A stretch of DNA of 32,100 nucleotides from Thermoplasmatota archaeon (GTDB lineage: Archaea > Thermoplasmatota > Thermoplasmata > Lutacidiplasmatales > JAMCUS01). A program made the position numbers and the translations under genes. Under the pieces are notes generated by a model. It was not told where the DNA came from. It did no database searches and saw nothing but the letters and a program-made list of their open reading frames with translations. Of the stretch, positions 16,515 through 25,073 are shown piece after piece. Position 1 is the stretch's first letter, and every line of letters starts with the position of its first letter. The DNA lies in assembly GCA_023379385.1 (NCBI GenBank), contig JAMCUS010000031.1:1-32100 (forward strand). Reading direction: 5' to 3'.

Positions 16515-17414
16515 ATGAGCAGTTATGATTACTGGGATAACTATCCCAGATACCCAAAATCAACTCCCAGAACAGTAAAAAACGGAATAAGTACTAAAAG
16601 TAAACATGGAGCTATAGGCAATACCTGGTGGTCAAAAAAATGGCTTGAAGTACTTGAACGAATAGGCCTGGGAACCAGATTATCACGGGGAAGGAGCTAT
16701 GCCAGAAGAGGACAGGTAGTATCAATGGAGATGGATCACGGTGTTGTAAAATCAAAGGTACAGGGATCACAGGTAAAGCCATATAATGTTATCATAAAAT
16801 TAAAAATCATTGATGTCGCAAGTTGGGATAAAATAGAGACAATTCTTGTATCCAAAGCGATCTTTCTTGCAAAATTATTGGCCGGAGAAATGCCTGAAAA
16901 TATAGAAGAGGTATTTAGAGATGCAGGAATAGATCTGTTTCCCACTGATAAGAAAGATCTTGAAACGGATTGTTCATGCCCTGACTGGGAGAATCCATGC
17001 AAACACATAGCTGCCGTATACTATATAATGGCAGAAAAATTTGATGAGGACCCTTTTTTACTATTCAAGTTAAGGGGAGCTGATAAAGAAGAGCTTATTA
17101 AATCACTGAGGGAGAAACGTGTAACAATCAAGCAGGGTAATGAACCGGTAAATACAGACACTGTAAATAATAATAAGAAAGAGCATGTAGAATCTGTTGA
17201 TAAACCGTTGAAGGAACTTGTTGATGTATTCTGGGGGTATGGTAATGAACTTGAGCAATTCAGTGTGGACCCAACACCTCCTGAGATTGATAATGCTATT
17301 TTAAAAAGAATGGGAAAGTCTCCTTTTACAGTCAATAAAAAAGATTTGAGTGAAATATTTGCTGAAATGTATACACTGATAAGAAAAAAGGCAGAAAAAA
17401 AGATACTGGAATAA
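16515..17414 (+). CDS. SWIM zinc-finger protein, SNF2 partner
   Basis: This protein of 299 residues contains a SWIM zinc finger CSCPDWENPCKH (Cys153, Cys155, Cys162, His164), i.e. the CxCx(n)CxH pattern. It opens with YWDNYPRYPKSTPRTVKNGI and has WWSKKWLEVLERIGLGTRLSRGRSYARRGQV, the conserved N-terminal block of SWIM proteins that accompany SNF2 helicases. SWIM fingers bind DNA or protein. The middle is charged and likely disordered (about 205-230); the last 90 residues look helical. A GTG at 16509 also opens the frame and overlaps the SNF2 stop, but GGTG at 16504-16507 sits ideally for the ATG at 16515. The tight junction implies a shared mRNA and probably one complex with the helicase. Confidence 0.85.
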   Translation: MSSYDYWDNYPRYPKSTPRTVKNGISTKSKHGAIGNTWWSKKWLEVLERIGLGTRLSRGRSYARRGQVVSMEMDHGVVKSKVQGSQVKPYNVIIKLKIIDVASWDKIETILVSKAIFLAKLLAGEMPENIEEVFRDAGIDLFPTDKKDLETDCSCPDWENPCKHIAAVYYIMAEKFDEDPFLLFKLRGADKEELIKSLREKRVTIKQGNEPVNTDTVNNNKKEHVESVDKPLKELVDVFWGYGNELEQFSVDPTPPEIDNAILKRMGKSPFTVNKKDLSEIFAEMYTLIRKKAEKKILE

Positions 17415-17629
17415 TACCTGAACTGATTAATGCATATGAATTCAAAATTATTACTCTTCAGCAGGGTGATAGAATAGATTACGTATGCGGTTATTGCATA
17501 TAAAAGTTGCATGAAATACAGTGTAATAACATAAATAAACATGAATGGAACATCTGTTAATAGATAAGATAGCAAGGTGGATAACTTATAGAATAGTCTA
17601 CATATTGTTAAATGCACGGGTAAGGTTAT

Positions 17630-18763
17630 ATGAAAATACTTCAAATTTTGCCGTATTATTATCCACATGTTGGTGGTGTGGAAAATCACGTTCAAGGCCT
17701 GACTACGGAACTCATGAAGAAGGGGGTAGAGGTAGCTATTCTAACATCCAGATATAAAAGGGATTTACCTGAACATGAAATCATAAATAATGTTCACATA
17801 TACAGGGCAGGACCATCTATCACCATATTCAATACACCAATAACCCTCGGATTGACCAGCTTGATAAAAACAATAGATTTTGATATAGCACATATTCACT
17901 ATCCACCACCCGTAACATCATATATAGCCTCAGTTGGATGTAAACATATAAATAAACCATATTGTCTGACGTACCACTGTGATCTTGAACTTGATGTACC
18001 GGCCGGTGATTCCATTGTAAAGCTTTATCAGGAGACCTTTGCATACAATACAGTCAGACATGCAAAGGAGATAATAGTGCATACAAAAAGCTATCAGGAA
18101 AGTTCTGCATTGTTATGGAATGTTAGATCTACAATCATACCTTCTGCTGTGGATACGGCTATATTCAATCCTGCTGTGGATAAGAATATTATTAAAGCTA
18201 AGTACAGCCTTATGAATAAAAAAATAGTATTATTCGTAGGTAGACTTGTGCCTCATAAAGGTATTGATCAGTTACTGTATATGTTAAGATCTTTAGACAG
18301 AGATATTGTTTTATTAATAGTGGGCAATGGCCCTGAACTGGATCGTCTTAAAAAACTTTCCGTTACTCTTTCATTAGCTGGCAGAGTTTTTTTTGCAGAA
18401 AATATATCCAATGCAGAACTGCCGTACTATTATGCATCTGCAGATCTCTTCATATTGCCATCCATTACAAGACTTGAAGCTTTTGGAATGGTTACACTTG
18501 AGGCTATGGCCTCGGGAAAAGCTGTACTGGTATCAGATATACCCGGTGTAAGAGAGATTGTAACAGATGGGAAAGATGGTCTGCTATTCCAACCATTCAT
18601 ACTTGATGACCTTATAAATAAAATAAAATATCTTTTTGATAACCCGGATTTACTTGAAAAGTTTGGCAGGAATGGAAGAAAAAAGGTAGAAACGCAGTTT
18701 CAATGGGGAATAATAGCAGACAGTATAATAAAAGTGTACAATAGCATTTTGGAAAATGGTTAA
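17630..18763 (+). CDS. GT4-family glycosyltransferase
   Basis: This 377-residue protein is a GT-B-fold retaining glycosyltransferase. The N-terminal lobe opens with MKILQILPYYYPHVGGVENHV, including the family's glycine-rich loop, and has DIAHIHYPPP around 85-95. The C-terminal lobe has VLFVGRLVPHKGID near 200-213, IVGNGPELDRL, and the donor-binding E-x7-E motif EAFGMVTLE (283-291) followed by AMASGKAVLVSDIPGVREIV. Such enzymes move a sugar from a nucleotide donor to a lipid or growing glycan at the inner face of the membrane. A weak ribosome site AAGGTTAT precedes the ATG. It is about 8 kb from the gmd and flippase genes, so a shared pathway is possible but not shown. The gene is intact, and its stop abuts a tnpB fragment. 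Confidence 0.9.
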   Translation: MKILQILPYYYPHVGGVENHVQGLTTELMKKGVEVAILTSRYKRDLPEHEIINNVHIYRAGPSITIFNTPITLGLTSLIKTIDFDIAHIHYPPPVTSYIASVGCKHINKPYCLTYHCDLELDVPAGDSIVKLYQETFAYNTVRHAKEIIVHTKSYQESSALLWNVRSTIIPSAVDTAIFNPAVDKNIIKAKYSLMNKKIVLFVGRLVPHKGIDQLLYMLRSLDRDIVLLIVGNGPELDRLKKLSVTLSLAGRVFFAENISNAELPYYYASADLFILPSITRLEAFGMVTLEAMASGKAVLVSDIPGVREIVTDGKDGLLFQPFILDDLINKIKYLFDNPDLLEKFGRNGRKKVETQFQWGIIADSIIKVYNSILENG

Positions 18764-18765
18764 AT

Positions 18766-19005
18766 ATTTTTGATAATCATGCATTAAAAGATTTTGTATA
18801 TGTAAACGTTATTTATGGCAAAAATTCAAATGGCGTTTACAATAGAGACCTTAACGCTGCATTGAATGTAAGAGAGAATTATATACAGAATGTGTTGAAC
18901 TCTCAAAAACTTGAAATAGCCAATAAAAAGGTTGTAGAGGCTTTAACCTCTGCATATAGTAAAGATATGCAAGCAGGAAGCGGGGACACCCGTAAGGGCG
19001 AGTAG
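18766..19005 (+). pseudogene. IS605-family tnpB, C-terminal remnant with right end
   Basis: One frame ending at the TAG at 19003-19005 reads HALKDFVYVNVIYGKNSNG, VYNRDLNAALNVRENY, then a helical tail and QAGSGDTRKGE. NRDLNAALNVR is the last RuvC motif of TnpB (usually DRDxNAARNI), with the catalytic Asp kept. Only about 80 residues remain; everything before is replaced by the glycosyltransferase gene. The bases after AGCGGGGACACC to TTCAT are likely what is left of the element's right end, where the guide RNA of a TnpB system would be encoded. The relic touches the stop codon of pyrF at 19010-19012. Confidence 0.75.
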
Positions 19006-19009
19006 TTCA

Positions 19010-19822
19010 TTAACGTTTTATAAACTTTGAAGTATCACTGTTTATTTTATCAATATGTGCTGTAATAGCATTCATATAATTCTGCTCCGTTCTGTATATA
19101 AGGGATCTGGACATAGCTATCAAAGAGATATCATTTTTATTCAGAATGGAACTGTTCAAAGCAATCTCAATATCACCACCCTGAATACCTATACCAGGTA
19201 TAAGAAATATGGCTTTATTGCCCATTGTTATTCGTACCTCTTTAAGTTCAGACGGATAGGTAGCACCTAAAACGACACCAATATTGCCATGCATATTCAT
19301 TTCTACAAGTTTCCTTGCTATCACCATATACATTGCGGATTCGCCACACTGTAATTCCTGCAGGTCTTTTGCACCACTGTTTGAGGTATGACATAATACG
19401 AAAACCATTCTATCCATGTTATCTGAAAAAGTTCTGATGGAATCAAAACCCAGAAATGGATTGATTGTAACAGCGTCTACATTTAAATATTCAAATGTAA
19501 ATTTTTTATAAAAATTCATAGTAGATGGAATATCACCGAATTTAGCATCCAGTATAACATACGCATCAGGCAAAGCCAGGTCTACAAGAGACTTGAGAAG
19601 AGCAACTCCGTCTGAACCCATAGCCAAAAAATGTGCCATCTGGAATTTAAAGCCAGCTACTCTGTCAATAGTTTTGTTAATAATTAATTCAAAAAATTGT
19701 TTAATGCCCGGTATATCTCTGCTAAATGCAGAGGGTAATAAATTCACGTCGGGATCAATACCTGCAATGATAAGAGAACCGTTTTCGACAATATTCTTTT
19801 TCAGTTTCTCTATAGCAGTCAT
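19010..19822 (-). CDS. pyrF: orotidine 5'-phosphate decarboxylase, type-2-like
   Basis: This 270-residue enzyme catalyses the last step of UMP synthesis. Visible motifs are IIAGIDPDVNLLP (18-30), VAGFKFQMAHF (55-65) with the substrate lysine, the catalytic D-x-K-x-x-D as LDAKFGDIPST (Asp92, Lys94, Asp97), VTINPFLG, CHTSNSGA, VVLGATYPSEL and LIPGIGIQGGD. GATYPxEL, NPFLG and the 270-residue length fit the longer 'subfamily 2' enzymes instead of the roughly 210-residue form common in archaea. The residue after the lysine is Phe where most type-2 enzymes have Arg (DAKRGDI); the catalytic residues are intact. GGTG lies six bases before the ATG. It is 13 bases downstream of a small membrane-protein gene and probably shares its mRNA. 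Confidence 0.9.
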   Translation of the reverse strand: MTAIEKLKKNIVENGSLIIAGIDPDVNLLPSAFSRDIPGIKQFFELIINKTIDRVAGFKFQMAHFLAMGSDGVALLKSLVDLALPDAYVILDAKFGDIPSTMNFYKKFTFEYLNVDAVTINPFLGFDSIRTFSDNMDRMVFVLCHTSNSGAKDLQELQCGESAMYMVIARKLVEMNMHGNIGVVLGATYPSELKEVRITMGNKAIFLIPGIGIQGGDIEIALNSSILNKNDISLIAMSRSLIYRTEQNYMNAITAHIDKINSDTSKFIKR

Positions 19823-19835
19823 TGCGACACCTTAT

Positions 19836-20045
19836 TCATGTATCAATCCATCTAACTATGAGATAGATCCCTACGATAATAAAAAGAGAGGCATAGATGA
19901 TCTGCCAGTTCCACGGTATAATCTTTAAAACACTCAGTAACCATATCAACCCGAGAAAAACAAGGACCAGTCCCCACAATAGACTGCCGCGTTTTTTAGC
20001 ATTTTTATCGGGTATGTAATTCACACGTTTAGTATTTCCATTCAT
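19836..20045 (-). CDS. small two-helix membrane protein (LiaI/DUF5668-like)
   Basis: This 69-residue protein has a basic, polar N-terminus (1-20) followed by two hydrophobic helices: SLLWGLVLVFLGLIWLLSVL (21-40) and IIYASLFIIVGIYLIVRW (49-66), joined by KIIPWNWQ. The pattern 'LxxGxxLIxLGxxWLL...W..I.P..IIxxGIYLI' is the LiaI/LiaF-type transmembrane unit. The function of archaeal members is unknown. AGGAAG precedes the ATG at 20045. It lies 25 bases after the peptide ABC operon and 13 bases before pyrF, all on the same strand. Confidence 0.65.
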   Translation of the reverse strand: MNGNTKRVNYIPDKNAKKRGSLLWGLVLVFLGLIWLLSVLKIIPWNWQIIYASLFIIVGIYLIVRWIDT

Positions 20046-20070
20046 AATGTAACTTCCTATTTATTATACA

Positions 20071-21582
20071 CTATTTAGGCTTTATCTCCCGTATTATCCT
20101 TATTTTAAACCTTTTTCCTGTTTGATCAGATGCTGTAGTAGATTTAGCTTTCTGTTTATCAGTATCACTCTTATTTGTATCATTTGTGAATATGCTCTCT
20201 TCTGAAAAGTGATGCAGAAGTTCTATTTCCTTATTCTTATCTTTGATATATTCCTTCATGCTGTCGTCATACAGGAGACAGGATACCTGATGCTGCTCAT
20301 TTATGTTTATTAATTTTGGCTCTGCATAATCATGCAGTTTTATGAAGAGTTGATTGCCATTCCAGGTTATCTCCCTGATTCCGTACAGTGCTCTATCTTT
20401 AACCTTTTTATTCTTTTCTGTATTCAAAATTCTTTTTATGTTTTCTATATCTGTATCTGTCAGTGCTATACTGTATTTTACCGTTATATTTTTTTCATCA
20501 ATTATGTGAATAGAGTCAATTTTTGTATGATGTAGCTCAAGGTACCTCTCCGGATTTAAAACACTTCTCAGAACCTCAGTGAGTTCCTTTGACGTCCATC
20601 CACATTTCTCAAATGCAAATCTGCATCTGGTATGAAAGTTACATCCTTTAGGAGGATTTATAGGACTGGGGACATCACCTTCTAACAATATTCTATCACG
20701 TTTGACCTTTGGATTCGGTACTGGAACTGCTGAAAGCAGAGATATTGTATAAGGATGCATCGTTTTTTTGAATATTTCAGAGGTTTCCGATATTTCAACC
20801 ACCTTACCCAGATACATAACAATGATTCTATCTGCAATATGCCTGACCACTAGCAGATGATGGGTGATAAAAAGCATTGTCAGATTAAATTCCTCTCTCA
20901 AATCTTCAAGCAGATTCAGAACCTGCGCCTGAACAGATACATCAAGAGCAGAGGTAGGTTCGTCAAGAACTAAAAACTGTGGATTTAATGCAAGAGCCCT
21001 GCATACAGCAACCCTCTGCCTCTGTCCACCGCTCAATTCATGCGGGAACTTGTTCATAACCTCCTTGTTTAATCGTACCTTTTCAAGCAGAACAGCTACC
21101 TTTGTGTAAGCTTCTCTTGTTCTGTATCCATACGATACAAGTGGTTCTGCAATTATATCTTTTATGAGATACTTTGGATCAAGTGACGATACAGGGTCCT
21201 GAAACACAATCTGCATATGCTTTCTCTGTTCCCGCATTCTTTTTTTCTTCATGTGGTAAACAGAGTAAACTTTTAACTCCTCTTTTGATAGCTCAATACC
21301 TTTTTTAATTTTATATAATACCTCATCAGGAGGATTAAAATAAAGTGCCCCAGACGTAGGTTTGATCAGATTGATAAGCAGTCTACCAAGCGTGGTTTTT
21401 CCACAACCGGATTCCCCTACAAGTCCTACCACCTCACCTTTTTTTATGGCAATGCTTACGTCGTCCACTGCCTTTACGTATAATTTATTTGAAAATGTGG
21501 AAATTAAACTGCCTGTCTTTATTTCAAAATATTTTTTTATATTATTGGCAATAACAAGATATTTATCATCGGAATATTCCAT
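20071..21582 (-). CDS. oligopeptide ABC transporter ATPase (OppF/DppF-type), extended
   Basis: This 503-residue ATPase shows Walker A GESGCGKT (56-63), Q-loop IVFQDP (125-130), signature LSGGQRQR (183-190), Walker B VLDEP (205-209), and the switch His240. The oligopeptide-type tail has cysteines 314, 320 and 327. Typical OppF proteins are about 320-340 residues. Here a charged insert (about 84-121) separates Walker A from the Q-loop. The conserved last motif, normally HxVAC, comes only at 431-435 (HQVSC), so about 100 residues are inserted before it, and a polar tail of about 65 follows. The cysteines may hold a [4Fe-4S] cluster as in related peptide ATPases. It starts at the last base of the OppD-type gene's stop, so the two are coupled. 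Confidence 0.9.
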   Translation of the reverse strand: MEYSDDKYLVIANNIKKYFEIKTGSLISTFSNKLYVKAVDDVSIAIKKGEVVGLVGESGCGKTTLGRLLINLIKPTSGALYFNPPDEVLYKIKKGIELSKEELKVYSVYHMKKKRMREQRKHMQIVFQDPVSSLDPKYLIKDIIAEPLVSYGYRTREAYTKVAVLLEKVRLNKEVMNKFPHELSGGQRQRVAVCRALALNPQFLVLDEPTSALDVSVQAQVLNLLEDLREEFNLTMLFITHHLLVVRHIADRIIVMYLGKVVEISETSEIFKKTMHPYTISLLSAVPVPNPKVKRDRILLEGDVPSPINPPKGCNFHTRCRFAFEKCGWTSKELTEVLRSVLNPERYLELHHTKIDSIHIIDEKNITVKYSIALTDTDIENIKRILNTEKNKKVKDRALYGIREITWNGNQLFIKLHDYAEPKLININEQHQVSCLLYDDSMKEYIKDKNKEIELLHHFSEESIFTNDTNKSDTDKQKAKSTTASDQTGKRFKIRIIREIKPK

Positions 21583-22985
21583 TACTGTTCACCACCGTAA
21601 AGATAACATGAAACGTAGTGATCAGGTTCCACCTCAACAGGATTTGGTTTTACCTTGTCACATATATCCATTTTGTACTGACATCTGGGATGAAATCTGC
21701 ATCCTGGTGGTGGATCCAGCATATTTGGAATGGCACCAGGTATGATTTTCAGTCTATCACCTCGTGGTGTACTTTCGGTAGGAATGGATCGTAACAGCCC
21801 CTGTGTGTAAGGGTGATGGGGATTGCTAAAAATATCCATTTTATTTCCTATCTCCGCTATGTCCCCACCATACATAACTGCAACTCTATCAGCAATATCA
21901 GATATTACACCGAGATCATGTGTTATAAACAGTATGGAACTATTTATTCTATTCTTCAGGTCTTTGATAAGATCCAATATCTGGGCCTGTGTTGTCACAT
22001 CCAGAGCTGTAGTCGGCTCATCTGCAATGAGAAGAGCTGGATCACATGCAAGAGCCATTGCAATAACACACCTCTGCTTCATGCCTCCGCTCAGTTCATG
22101 TGGGTACATTCTTAAAATTTTTTCAGGATCATAAATACTTACGGTTCTAAGCAATTCAGCGGCTTTTAACCCAGCCTCCTTCAGCAGTGGTTTCATAAAA
22201 TACTTCTTTATATACGGTATTTTGGCATAAATAGGTAGCTTTCCATTGTTCTTTAAAATGTAATCTAGAAATTTTAATATGAGTACATTTATCTTAATTT
22301 TTCCAGTATCAGTAAGTTTATCTATATATTCATTTTTTTGCAGTGTAGTTATATCTGTTCTTAACTTAATAGCCTTCATCTGTTCATATATGACTTTAAC
22401 ATACCTATCTTCGTAATTTATACTGCTATCCACCGTATTGTTAAGAACCGATATTTTAAGCTTTTTAAAAGTATCATTACTAATTCTTGCTTTAGCTAAT
22501 AATCTTGTTGCAAGCATCTCTTTGGAATGCACAACCAAAGGCTCTGTTAACTGAAACCCTATTGTATATACTGGATTGAGAGAACTCATGGGTTCCTGGA
22601 ATATCATGGCCATGCCTGTTCCTCTGTATTTATTCATATAATTCTGTACTTTTTTATATCTGCCATACCTGTATTTCAGTCTGTATTTCTTCCTTTTATA
22701 TCTAATGTTTACATCATATCCTTTATATTTAGTAAGGTCTTCCCCTCTGAAGGTTATTTTGCCTTCAACAACAGCACCCTGTGTGGGTGGTATAAGGCTC
22801 ATTATAGAATAGGAGGTAACAGATTTACCGCATCCAGTTTCTCCAACAAGACCCAGTACCTCTCCTTTATGGATCGTAAAGGAGACACCATTCAGTGCCC
22901 TAACCATCCCTCTCCATGTAACAAAATTGGTTTTTAGGTTTTCAACAATTACCAGTGGTTCTCTATTATCTGTCAGATAAATCAT
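21582..22985 (-). CDS. oligopeptide ABC transporter ATPase (OppD/DppD-type) with large insertions
   Basis: This 467-residue ATPase has Walker A GETGCGKS (48-55), Q-loop MIFQEP (127-132), signature LSGGMKQR (298-305), Walker B LLIADEP (318-324), switch His356, and tail cysteines 429, 435, 442 and 460. Ordinary OppD proteins are about 330 residues, with Q-loop to signature spaced about 60 residues. Here that spacing is about 170, because a mostly helical insert of about 110 residues (155-265) sits in the helical subdomain. A second insert (92-122) is extraordinarily rich in Tyr, Lys and Arg (YKRKKYRLKYRYGRYKK). Both inserts are where the ATPase faces the permease or solvent. The start overlaps the permease stop by 4 bases. 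Confidence 0.9.
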   Translation of the reverse strand: MIYLTDNREPLVIVENLKTNFVTWRGMVRALNGVSFTIHKGEVLGLVGETGCGKSVTSYSIMSLIPPTQGAVVEGKITFRGEDLTKYKGYDVNIRYKRKKYRLKYRYGRYKKVQNYMNKYRGTGMAMIFQEPMSSLNPVYTIGFQLTEPLVVHSKEMLATRLLAKARISNDTFKKLKISVLNNTVDSSINYEDRYVKVIYEQMKAIKLRTDITTLQKNEYIDKLTDTGKIKINVLILKFLDYILKNNGKLPIYAKIPYIKKYFMKPLLKEAGLKAAELLRTVSIYDPEKILRMYPHELSGGMKQRCVIAMALACDPALLIADEPTTALDVTTQAQILDLIKDLKNRINSSILFITHDLGVISDIADRVAVMYGGDIAEIGNKMDIFSNPHHPYTQGLLRSIPTESTPRGDRLKIIPGAIPNMLDPPPGCRFHPRCQYKMDICDKVKPNPVEVEPDHYVSCYLYGGEQ

Positions 22986-23923
22986 CTCCTTAAGCGTGGA
23001 TCTAGAGCATCTCTCATAGCGTCACCAATCATATTCATGGCTAGTGCAAAAAGCAATATCGCAAACCCGGGTATAATCAGACCCCACCACTGCCCTATAA
23101 CCAGTACCTGTGATCCCATAGCTGATAAATAACCAAGTTCAGGTAGACCAGGTGGTATAATTCTGACCCCTATAAAATCAAGTGACGAAAGCAGTATCAT
23201 AATTGATGCAAGATCAAGTGAAAATTGAACAAATAACGGTGCCGTAGTATTGGGAAGAATATGCTTGAATATTATTTTAAGGTCCTTTACACCAGAGGCC
23301 CTTGCAGCCTCTATAAACGTTAACTCTTTAATAGATATCGCCTGACTTCTTACAAGTCTTGCATAGATTGGCCACCATATTATTATAAGAATAATAACAA
23401 AAGTAGTGGTAGAATTTGCTATAGTAGCGCTGGCAACGATTGCCAAAACTAAAAACGGTATGCTGAAGAATATATCTGTTATACGCATTAGAATTTCATC
23501 AAACCAGCCACCGTAATAACTGGCTAAAACACCTATAACAGCACCAATAGCACCCCCTGGTACAACAATAATAATGGATAACCAGATATCAACAGGTATA
23601 GCCTTCATAACACCGGTATATAGATTCAGTCCATATGGGGTACCGATTACACCGAATGGATATTGTTTACTGGGTGGATATCCCATACCGCCTGGACCTG
23701 CAAGTGATACCGGATGGGCTATCAGTACATTAACATTGGTATGAATACCAAGTAAAGATGGATCTGTTTTAACAATTATTGCTATAGCTATATAAATAGC
23801 TACAATTATTACACCGAACAACCCTGAAAAGCTACTGAATAAAATGCTTAATGTAAGTTTTAAACTTTCCAGCTTTGTTTTCAGACCTTCACGCCATTCC
23901 TCTGAAAAGATATACACTTTCAA
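22982..23923 (-). CDS. oligopeptide ABC transporter permease (OppC/DppC-type)
   Basis: This 313-residue membrane protein begins with a cytoplasmic N-terminus, a first helix near 30-50 (GLFGVIIVAIYIAIAIIV), an extracellular loop rich in Pro/Gly, then five more helices. The EAA coupling loop is FIEAARASGVKDLKIIFKHILPN (about 203-225), and the C-terminus GDAMRDALDPRLRR is a family hallmark. With the OppB-type partner it forms the peptide channel. It overlaps the neighbouring genes by 4 bases on each side (ATGA junctions), giving strict operon coupling. Confidence 0.93.
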   Translation of the reverse strand: MKVYIFSEEWREGLKTKLESLKLTLSILFSSFSGLFGVIIVAIYIAIAIIVKTDPSLLGIHTNVNVLIAHPVSLAGPGGMGYPPSKQYPFGVIGTPYGLNLYTGVMKAIPVDIWLSIIIVVPGGAIGAVIGVLASYYGGWFDEILMRITDIFFSIPFLVLAIVASATIANSTTTFVIILIIIWWPIYARLVRSQAISIKELTFIEAARASGVKDLKIIFKHILPNTTAPLFVQFSLDLASIMILLSSLDFIGVRIIPPGLPELGYLSAMGSQVLVIGQWWGLIIPGFAILLFALAMNMIGDAMRDALDPRLRR

Positions 23924-24996
23924 TCACCTAACTTTATCCTGGGGTCTATAACTGTATAGAGTATATCTATAATAAAATTTCCAAGTATAAGCATTATTCC
24001 AAACATCAAAGCGCCACCGATGATACCACCTATATCAAATTCCAGAGCAGCAGTTACAAGCCAGTATCCCAGCCCCAGATAGTTGAATATTGTCTCAACT
24101 ATAACGACACCACCCAGCAGGGATATGAGCATAATGCCCACAACCGTAACGATAGGCAGCAGGCTGTTTCTCATAGCATGTGTGTTTATAACACCACTTT
24201 CAGATATACCTTTCGAACGTGCTGTTTTTATATAATCAAGATTGAGTACCTCTACCAGAGAGGTTCTCATAAACCTCTGTACAACAGCAACCAATCCGAC
24301 AACAAGAGTTGCTACGGGCATTACCAGGTGTCTTAGTGCAGACCAGAAGATGGGCATATTGCCATGAATCAGTGCATCTATTAAGGGAATATGCGTTGGA
24401 TTGGTGACACCATTCTGTATCCATGGAACTCCACTTGCTAAGGTTGCATTAAAAGTTCCAGTGTATGATGGAAGGATTGCTTTAGGAAGAATTATGGTGG
24501 TACCAAATAAAAGAATCAAAATTTCGGCAGCCATGAATGCAGGCATAGCTATACCTATAAACGTTAGAACTCTGGAGGTTTGATCAATGGTACCATCTTT
24601 TCTCACACCAGATAACTTGCCAAGGTATAATCCAATAGGTACTGAAATTACGACTGATGCAACTGCAAGCATGATTGTATTGGGAAAGAAAATTTCGATG
24701 GCACTGATAACAGTGCCGGAGTAGATGGTTGTTTGTGTATATCCAAGGTTTCCATGAAGTAAATTTGATAGGTAATATATAAATTGTATGTATTCAGGTT
24801 GATTTAAATGCAATACCTGTGTCATATGGGCTGTTATTGTAGCTTTTTGAGCGGGTGTTTTAGCACCGGCAAGATATGGTGCAAGAATTATACTGTTACC
24901 TGCTGCATGGGTCAGTACAAAAAGAATTGCTGATAACCCGAACAATGTGAAGATCATTAAAAAAAGCCTTCTTATGAGAAATTGATAAAATTTCAT
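23920..24996 (-). CDS. oligopeptide ABC transporter permease (OppB/DppB-type)
   Basis: This 358-residue membrane protein opens with FYQFLIRRLFLMIFTLFGLSAILFVLTHAAG, the usual OppB start. It has a helix pair around 100-150, the EAA loop VEVLNLDYIKTARSKGISESGVINTHAMRN (about 243-272) and the C-terminal DILYTVIDPRIKLGD. An insert of about 35 residues (LPSYTGTFNATLASGVPWIQNG) between helices is likely extracellular and could contact the binding protein. A strong GATGAGGT ribosome site lies seven bases before the ATG. It lies 77 bases downstream of the binding-protein gene, a spacing often used to keep the binding protein more abundant. Confidence 0.93.
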   Translation of the reverse strand: MKFYQFLIRRLFLMIFTLFGLSAILFVLTHAAGNSIILAPYLAGAKTPAQKATITAHMTQVLHLNQPEYIQFIYYLSNLLHGNLGYTQTTIYSGTVISAIEIFFPNTIMLAVASVVISVPIGLYLGKLSGVRKDGTIDQTSRVLTFIGIAMPAFMAAEILILLFGTTIILPKAILPSYTGTFNATLASGVPWIQNGVTNPTHIPLIDALIHGNMPIFWSALRHLVMPVATLVVGLVAVVQRFMRTSLVEVLNLDYIKTARSKGISESGVINTHAMRNSLLPIVTVVGIMLISLLGGVVIVETIFNYLGLGYWLVTAALEFDIGGIIGGALMFGIMLILGNFIIDILYTVIDPRIKLGD

Positions 24997-25073
24997 TTCT
25001 TTTACCTCATCATTGAATTAAATGCAAAGGGTAACTTTAATAAAAATAAAAGATTTTTAAAAGGTTTGAGATT

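Noticed and set aside
17021-17695. A 224-codon minus-strand frame with a hydrophobic stretch at 17425-17560.
   Set aside because: It is antisense to the end of the SWIM gene, and its hydrophobicity follows from AT-rich DNA. The intergenic part could be a decayed membrane protein but has no recognisable motif or start signal.
18985-19012. Intact TnpB guide RNA gene at the right end of the tnpB fragment.
   Set aside because: Only about 80 residues of tnpB and a short end sequence survive; a guide cannot be defined from this alone.
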